Positions 7,101 through 10,513 of a stretch of DNA of 10,513 bases are shown one piece after another. The translations under genes were made by a program, and so were the position numbers. Source of the DNA: Coriobacteriia bacterium (GTDB taxonomy: Bacteria > Actinomycetota > Coriobacteriia > Coriobacteriales > QAMH01). Within the stretch, counting starts at the first letter, position 1; each line of letters begins with the position of its first letter. The DNA is taken from the NCBI GenBank assembly GCA_900756605.1, contig CAAEKX010000420.1:1-10513 (forward strand), given 5' to 3'. The notes beneath the pieces are model-generated. The model did not search any database. It was not told where the DNA came from and worked only from the letters and a program-made list of their open reading frames with translations.

Positions 7101-10100
7101 CGAACTTCTGCGCCAACTGCACGGCGATGCACACCATCTCAGGTATGGGCAACTTCACTAATACTACGGGGATCACCTCCGTGGCCCACATGTTCGATGG
7201 CACGAGGTTTGCCACCTTGGCCGGCGTCGATGTCTTCGACACTTCCAACGTGACGGACTTCAGCTACTTCCTCGCCAACAACACGGTACTGCGCACCTTC
7301 GACAAGGCCGCGGCGTGGAACACCTCCAAGGGCACCAACTTCAGCTACTTCTTCTACAACAACCGCTCCCTGTCCACGCTCGACATCTCCGGTTGGGACA
7401 TGAGCAAGGCGACGACCGCGAGTTCGCGCGAGAACTTCCTCGCCGGTCTCAACTCGCTCGAGATGCTGTTCCTGGGCGACAAGATCATCCTGACCAATTC
7501 TGGTCTGGGCGACGCCACGCTCGCCCCGGATCGTGCCCAGGACAAGGGCAGCTTCCAAGCCAGCACCTTCGATCCCTCGACGGCCACCAATGCCAGCGTG
7601 ACCCACAAGTGGCTTGGCCCCTCGGCCGACCTCGAGCGCCGCTATCCGGTCACCAGCCGCAACTACGGGAGCAACTTCCTCTACGAGTGGAGGGCCCGTA
7701 ACTACTCCGGCCGCTTCAGCGATGCCAACGGCGGCGACATGGCCTGGTGGAAGTATGATGCCGTCACGGGCATGCTGACCGTGGGCACCGACACCACCAA
7801 TCCCATCCAGCTCGCCCTTGACCCGACCGAGGCCGAGGCCGCCTGGATTCCCGTCATCGACGCCATCTACGAGGCCGAGAACCAGTACGATGGCCTGGCC
7901 AACGTCAAGTCCTTCGTCGCCGAGGCCCTCAATGGCAACCCGACCATCCGCCTGTCGGCCTGGAGTCTCGCGAACCTCTTCGCCACCTATTACACCGGGC
8001 TCACGAGCTTCAACGGCGCGGGTCTGGCAACGGACCTCGTGATTAGCCTTGCCTCCATGTTCGAGGGCTGCGACTCGCTCGTCAGTTTCACCGGCGTGGA
8101 GAATTGGGATACGGGCAAGGTCACCACCGTAAACTCCATGTTCAAGGACACCAAGAGCTCCATCCAGATCGAGGGCACCCAGAACTGGAACACTTCGGCG
8201 GTCACCGACTTCTCCTCGATGTTCGAGAACGCCACCGGTGTCGAGAGCATCCTCAACATCGGCACCTGGGATGTCTCGGCGGGCACGACCTTCGAGAACA
8301 TGTTCAACGGTGCCACGAGCCTCAAGTACCTCAACATTGCCTTTACCCCGGCTGCCGGTGGCCACATGAACGTTACGGCCAACCGCAACGGCATGCTCGC
8401 CAACGCGCCGGCCATCCTCGAGCTCACGGTCGGCAACAACTCCTACCTGGCCGACACGGGCATCGATGACAACCACAAGTCGTCGCGCGGCTCCTGGGAG
8501 CGTCGCGACGAGTCGTTCACCATCGTGTGGTTTGGCACGACGAAGAACCTCATGGTGCGCTACCCTGTGTCTGACCCGGCAAGCGACCTGGGCGTCGTCA
8601 AGTACACCTGGGAAGAGGGCACGCTGCGCGGTCGCTTCACCAACGAGAACGCCTGGTGGCAGTTCACCTACACCGATGACGAGAAGACCCATGGTGACCT
8701 CATAATCGGCCTCATCGACACGAGCACCGGTGCCGACCACGTCATTACCGAGACGGCTGCCGAGCTGCCCTGGGCCGACGCCTTTGGCGACAACAGGGTT
8801 TCGGCCATCACGATGCAAAACGGCGTCACCTTCGTGGGCAACAACCTCGAGGGCTGGTTCGAGAACTACACCGCGCTCGAGCACTTCGATGGCACCAGCA
8901 TGAACGTCAGCGGCGCCACGAGTCTCGCCAACCTCTTCAAGGGCGATGACAAGCTCATCGTCGTCGAGGGCCTCTCCAACTGGAGCGTCCACAACGTGCT
9001 CAGCTATGACTCGATGTTCGAGGGCTGCGCATCGGTCACCTCCATCGACGTCCACGGCTGGGAAATGAACGTCAACGCCACGCGCGTCAACATGTTCAAG
9101 GGCCTCGATTCCATCATCTCGCTGTACCTCGGCCAGTACATCAGCCTCGAGGGCACCGCTCTGTTCGATTCCGATACGCGCAACGCCACCATGGGCTCCT
9201 GGATGCGCGCCACCAAGGACGCGGACGCCGTGCTCTATGCCGATGATCCCTGGTTCGGCAGCTCCGATGACCTCGTACGCCGTTACGAGAACCCTGCCGG
9301 CAATGACCACGGCTGGAAGAACACCGACACCTATGGTGCCTACTATTACTGGCAGACCGGCGTGTTCCGCGGCCGCTTTGGCGAGAACGACAACGCCTGG
9401 TGGTCCTATGACCGCGGCACGCTGACCTTCGGCATGGACCTGCCCGAGGTGTGGTCGAGCGAGAACACCGTCGAGCCCGTCGTGACCGACCGCTCCATCT
9501 ACGAGGCCGACACCATCGACCCCGAGACCGGCAAGGTCATCAAGGGCGAGCAGAGCTCGCAGCTGCCCTGGGAGAAGGCCTCGAGCGTTGACGGCCTGTT
9601 CAACGCCTGGACCGACGTGGTCTCCGTTACGGCGCAAACCACCGAGTACAACGGTGTCACCTACAAGATCAACCCGCGCAACCTCTCCTTCTGGTTCAAG
9701 GACTACAAGGGCCTCAAGAGCTTTGATGGCGTCAACATCAACATGAAGTCCGACGAGCAGTCCTTCGAGTCGCTGTTCGAGGGTTGCACGAGCCTTGCCG
9801 TCCTCAACTTCTCCGGTTGGGAATGGGATGGCGACATGGAGCGCACCAACATGCTCGCTAACCTGCCGGCGCTCTCCAGCCTCACCATCAAGCGCGTCGT
9901 GCTCGAGGGCACGGGCCTGGGCCTCGACGTGAACGGCAAGGAGCTTGCCGCCCGCGCCGCCAACGTGGGCCGCTGGGTCATGGACAACAACATCGTCCAT
10001 GACGTGCCGTGGTTTGGCCCCACCGCCAAGCTCGTGAGCCGCTACGACGTGATCCTGTCCGTCGCCATCGATGACGAGCACCTGTACACCTGGGACTCCA

Positions 10101-10513
10101 AGTACGCCGGTAGCCGCGTGGACAACAACCCCAATGCCTGGTGGATCTTCTCGCTGGTCGATGACGAGGAGAACGACGTCAAGAAGGGCACGCTCATCAT
10201 GGGGTCGGATGCCAGCGAGGATCGCGACATCAACAAGTCCGGCACGGCCACCTTGGTGGACGGCAAGATGGAGTACAGCGGCTCCACCCTGCAGTGGGCG
10301 CTGTCGCCGGGCACCACGGTCGTCAAGACCGGCACCCTCGACAACATCGTCGAGATCACCGAGGACCTGATCGCCGGCATCCCCAACATTGCGGCTGTCA
10401 AGCATGTCAGCACCTTCTCGACCCTGGTTCCGCAGGACACGATGCTCGGCTGGTTCTCCAACATGGTCAACCTCGAGAGCTTTGACGGCACCTTCCTGGA
10501 CGTCTCCCATGTC
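4052..10513 (+). CDS. Giant secreted BspA-like modular surface protein, 3' end outside the window
   Basis: The frame is open for 2154 codons to the window edge. Residues 1-49 are a signal peptide. Residues 50 to about 225 are an acidic Glu/Asp/Ala/Pro linker. From about 230 come eight related modules. Each has a beta motif (N-x-WW-x-YD ... TL-x-IG), then usually (Q/N)LPW, then a WF-x-DY motif and BspA-type (DUF285) leucine-rich repeats such as LDVSNVTDFSGLFKGC, and finally G-x-W-x-R ... WFG-x-x-x-x-L-x-RRY. Trp-Trp pairs begin at 692, 915, 1232, 1535, 1783 and 2030; modules 1 and 2 have single Trp at 236 and 481. The eighth module is cut. Known BspA relatives are surface proteins that bind host matrix or other cells, so adhesion is the best guess. 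No LPXTG or other anchor is visible, and one should lie further downstream. Two stretches of the linker are encoded by the palindromic repeat found in the upstream spacer. From residue 319 to the window edge the gene uses Ser TCA only once and Leu TTA/CTA never. Confidence 0.93.
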   Translation, partial: MIQSNENIFRGARALRARARVIYMVVAAIFLSLTISAISASVFTPAAFADDTLLVAQSATSDDAVNAGADDSAGTPVDQAISGAEGGDFSTPLAAFASPEMAGEGAVAENGAEDFSEDASDQQISGAEDQSEEPLNGEGQPTENSAEETADEDPAATENIENPTPEETTTVEEEITPDQVDVPGIEEPEEGDFSTSLEMTNEVYGPVRYLAAASAPVIAPAAAGTNTFSDNANITWEYRNHVLTITAGGSDKQLTTSLTGSNLPWLTSTTSAVSRADIHSIKFVANGSGGKVAPLDLTSWFADYTALTTIDVTNLDVSKAVSFDKMFQNAKVLTTITGMETWKTDSGISFQDMFANVEKLETLDLSGVYTATGSGSNVADGTEKNRLDMLAGMKSLRTITLHPDTALTDTGIERISSRNDDLGYWMATRVVQGEINVWQGKPSELIQRWGTNGAADNGLKANFTLNFFPEGYFTSNNAIKWSYNWNRKTLEIELDPSIAHTDFAVTETASQLPWLRAVPSDLINIITFHETIDGTNTYKMVTPASIANWFADYVNLSVFRGSGLDVSNVTDFSGLFKGCINAANIDMTGWVMGASANISEMLGDCRSLKTITVSDTTRIAGAGLLNISSMNKANGVWERYDDKGKVKDPWFGTTDNLERRYNGTILGAAHGDATYRFNTILRGGRFDNDNTWWKFDNVNNILSIGADDDEDGETLGKLISETASANGTRYMPWLEQVDGQPIVTIRNVEQIKTYNGAQPADMSYWFKDFVKLFDFDGTGLDTSQCVGFTGLFMNDVNLGGINNGVLDISSFDMSHSMSANRADMFKGVNKLLNIKLGPKVQLIGSGLDKLDLHDQTSGTWVRKGSDTDYWIGTSASLLNRYGNAASEGAALGEAALYFWDVTLLRNVFQSNGNIWWEYDSDAATLRIGATNPSGNVTITERPDPVNVQNDQPWLLVIGKAAGSGEPARALGRSSIRYIVFEDKLHMLYPADWFKDYVNLENLRFAKGMDFTGATSLANFCANCTAMHTISGMGNFTNTTGITSVAHMFDGTRFATLAGVDVFDTSNVTDFSYFLANNTVLRTFDKAAAWNTSKGTNFSYFFYNNRSLSTLDISGWDMSKATTASSRENFLAGLNSLEMLFLGDKIILTNSGLGDATLAPDRAQDKGSFQASTFDPSTATNASVTHKWLGPSADLERRYPVTSRNYGSNFLYEWRARNYSGRFSDANGGDMAWWKYDAVTGMLTVGTDTTNPIQLALDPTEAEAAWIPVIDAIYEAENQYDGLANVKSFVAEALNGNPTIRLSAWSLANLFATYYTGLTSFNGAGLATDLVISLASMFEGCDSLVSFTGVENWDTGKVTTVNSMFKDTKSSIQIEGTQNWNTSAVTDFSSMFENATGVESILNIGTWDVSAGTTFENMFNGATSLKYLNIAFTPAAGGHMNVTANRNGMLANAPAILELTVGNNSYLADTGIDDNHKSSRGSWERRDESFTIVWFGTTKNLMVRYPVSDPASDLGVVKYTWEEGTLRGRFTNENAWWQFTYTDDEKTHGDLIIGLIDTSTGADHVITETAAELPWADAFGDNRVSAITMQNGVTFVGNNLEGWFENYTALEHFDGTSMNVSGATSLANLFKGDDKLIVVEGLSNWSVHNVLSYDSMFEGCASVTSIDVHGWEMNVNATRVNMFKGLDSIISLYLGQYISLEGTALFDSDTRNATMGSWMRATKDADAVLYADDPWFGSSDDLVRRYENPAGNDHGWKNTDTYGAYYYWQTGVFRGRFGENDNAWWSYDRGTLTFGMDLPEVWSSENTVEPVVTDRSIYEADTIDPETGKVIKGEQSSQLPWEKASSVDGLFNAWTDVVSVTAQTTEYNGVTYKINPRNLSFWFKDYKGLKSFDGVNINMKSDEQSFESLFEGCTSLAVLNFSGWEWDGDMERTNMLANLPALSSLTIKRVVLEGTGLGLDVNGKELAARAANVGRWVMDNNIVHDVPWFGPTAKLVSRYDVILSVAIDDEHLYTWDSKYAGSRVDNNPNAWWIFSLVDDEENDVKKGTLIMGSDASEDRDINKSGTATLVDGKMEYSGSTLQWALSPGTTVVKTGTLDNIVEITEDLIAGIPNIAAVKHVSTFSTLVPQDTMLGWFSNMVNLESFDGTFLDVSHV
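4083..4109 (+). promoter_or_regulatory. Strong hairpin within codons 11-20 of the surface-protein gene
   Basis: GTGCACGTGCG (4083-4093) pairs with CGCGCGTGCAC (4099-4109) around a 5-nt loop: 11 pairs, one of them a G-U wobble. It starts 31 bases after the A of the start codon, in the Arg/Ala-rich front of the signal peptide. It may slow early translation or be a side effect of CGC/GCG codons. Confidence 0.6.
4282..4436 (+). repeat. 26-nt direct repeat in the acidic linker
   Basis: Positions 4282-4307 and 4411-4436 match at 24 of 26 bases, 129 bases (43 codons) apart and in the same frame. They encode DQAISGAE and DQQISGAE. The shared tail GGCGCGGAAG occurs a third time at 4382-4391. In the first copy the similarity stops four bases before palindromic repeat copy D begins. 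Confidence 0.8.
4311..4363 (+). repeat. REP-like palindromic repeat, copy D, inside the coding region
   Basis: It starts GAGATTTCTCGACTCCGCTC and runs to CGAAATGGCAGGGGAG (4348-4363). The last 16 bases are identical to 2199-2214 in the spacer array. It is read in frame as DFSTPLAAFASPEMAG (residues 88-103), between acidic stretches. Confidence 0.88.
4623..4651 (+). repeat. REP-like palindromic repeat, shortened copy E, inside the coding region
   Basis: GAGATTTCTCGACTTCGCTC leads directly to CGAAATGACA. Both ends of the repeat are present but most of the core is missing. It is read in frame as DFSTSLEMT (residues 192-200), just before the linker ends. Confidence 0.8.
4757..10513 (+). repeat. 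Eight protein-level modules of about 210-320 residues
   Basis: The module starts, taken at the first Trp of the beta motif, are residues 236, 481, 692, 915, 1232, 1535, 1783 and 2030, so the steps are 245, 211, 223, 317, 303, 248 and 247. The closing WFG-type motifs fall at Trp 438, 650, 870, 1187, 1493, 1734 and 1987. Modules 4 and 5 are about 70-100 residues longer because they hold extra leucine-rich repeats (for example DTSNVTDFSYF in module 4 and NTSAVTDFSSMF in module 5). Module 1 has VWQG and module 3 has WIG in place of WFG. Similarity is clear in protein but patchy in DNA, so the duplications are not recent. Confidence 0.85.

Noticed and set aside
5003..7132. 709-codon open frame on the minus strand
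   Set aside because: Same cause as the longer antisense frame; the plus-strand reading has clear leucine-rich repeats.
7139..10510. 1,123-codon open frame on the minus strand
   Set aside because: It is codon-for-codon antisense to the surface-protein gene and stays open only because TTA, CTA and TCA are avoided there. Its translation is rich in Val, Gly, Ala, Glu, Asp and His, without domain character.

Overview
The window reads as chromosomal sequence from an actinobacterium. I favour a Coriobacteriia-type gut or oral genome (Collinsella/Olsenella-like), held only moderately because there is no marker gene. Three things point that way. Coding DNA is GC-rich with strong third-position G/C bias. 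The big gene is a BspA/DUF285-type surface protein. The spacers carry a short palindromic repeat (GAGATTTCTC ... TCGAAATGACA) that I associate with such genomes from general knowledge.

Layout. Positions 1-930 are AT-rich and non-coding, with short repeated words and a 21-nt direct repeat before the first gene. Positions 931-1848 (+) encode a 305-residue protein: an N-terminal ribbon-helix-helix-like DNA-binding segment, two Ala-rich coiled coils and a helical C-terminus. A textbook hairpin-plus-T-run terminator closes it at 1916-1953. From 1954 to 4051 I find no credible gene. This 2.1-kb gap holds an inverted pair of palindromic repeats, a five-unit tandem array of the repeat's end sequence, a further repeat copy, and many small hairpins, including two related stem-loops that flank a large inverted repeat at 3274-3473. 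A promoter-like pair at 3863-3891 and a good ribosome binding site precede the second gene.

Positions 4052-10513 (+) encode one huge secreted protein, open for 2154 codons and still open at the window edge. It has a signal peptide, an acidic low-complexity linker and eight related modules. Each module combines a Trp-Trp beta motif, an LPW motif, BspA-type leucine-rich repeats and a WFG...RRY motif. It is probably an adhesin; its cell-wall anchor would lie outside the window.

The two genes are separate transcription units with no evident functional link. The most notable observation is that the palindromic repeat of the spacer also occurs twice inside the surface-protein gene, in frame, where it supplies part of the acidic linker. 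Other points worth a look are an 11-bp hairpin over codons 11-20 of the surface gene, the tandem array, and an orphan ribbon-helix-helix/coiled-coil protein whose upstream region carries candidate operator repeats.
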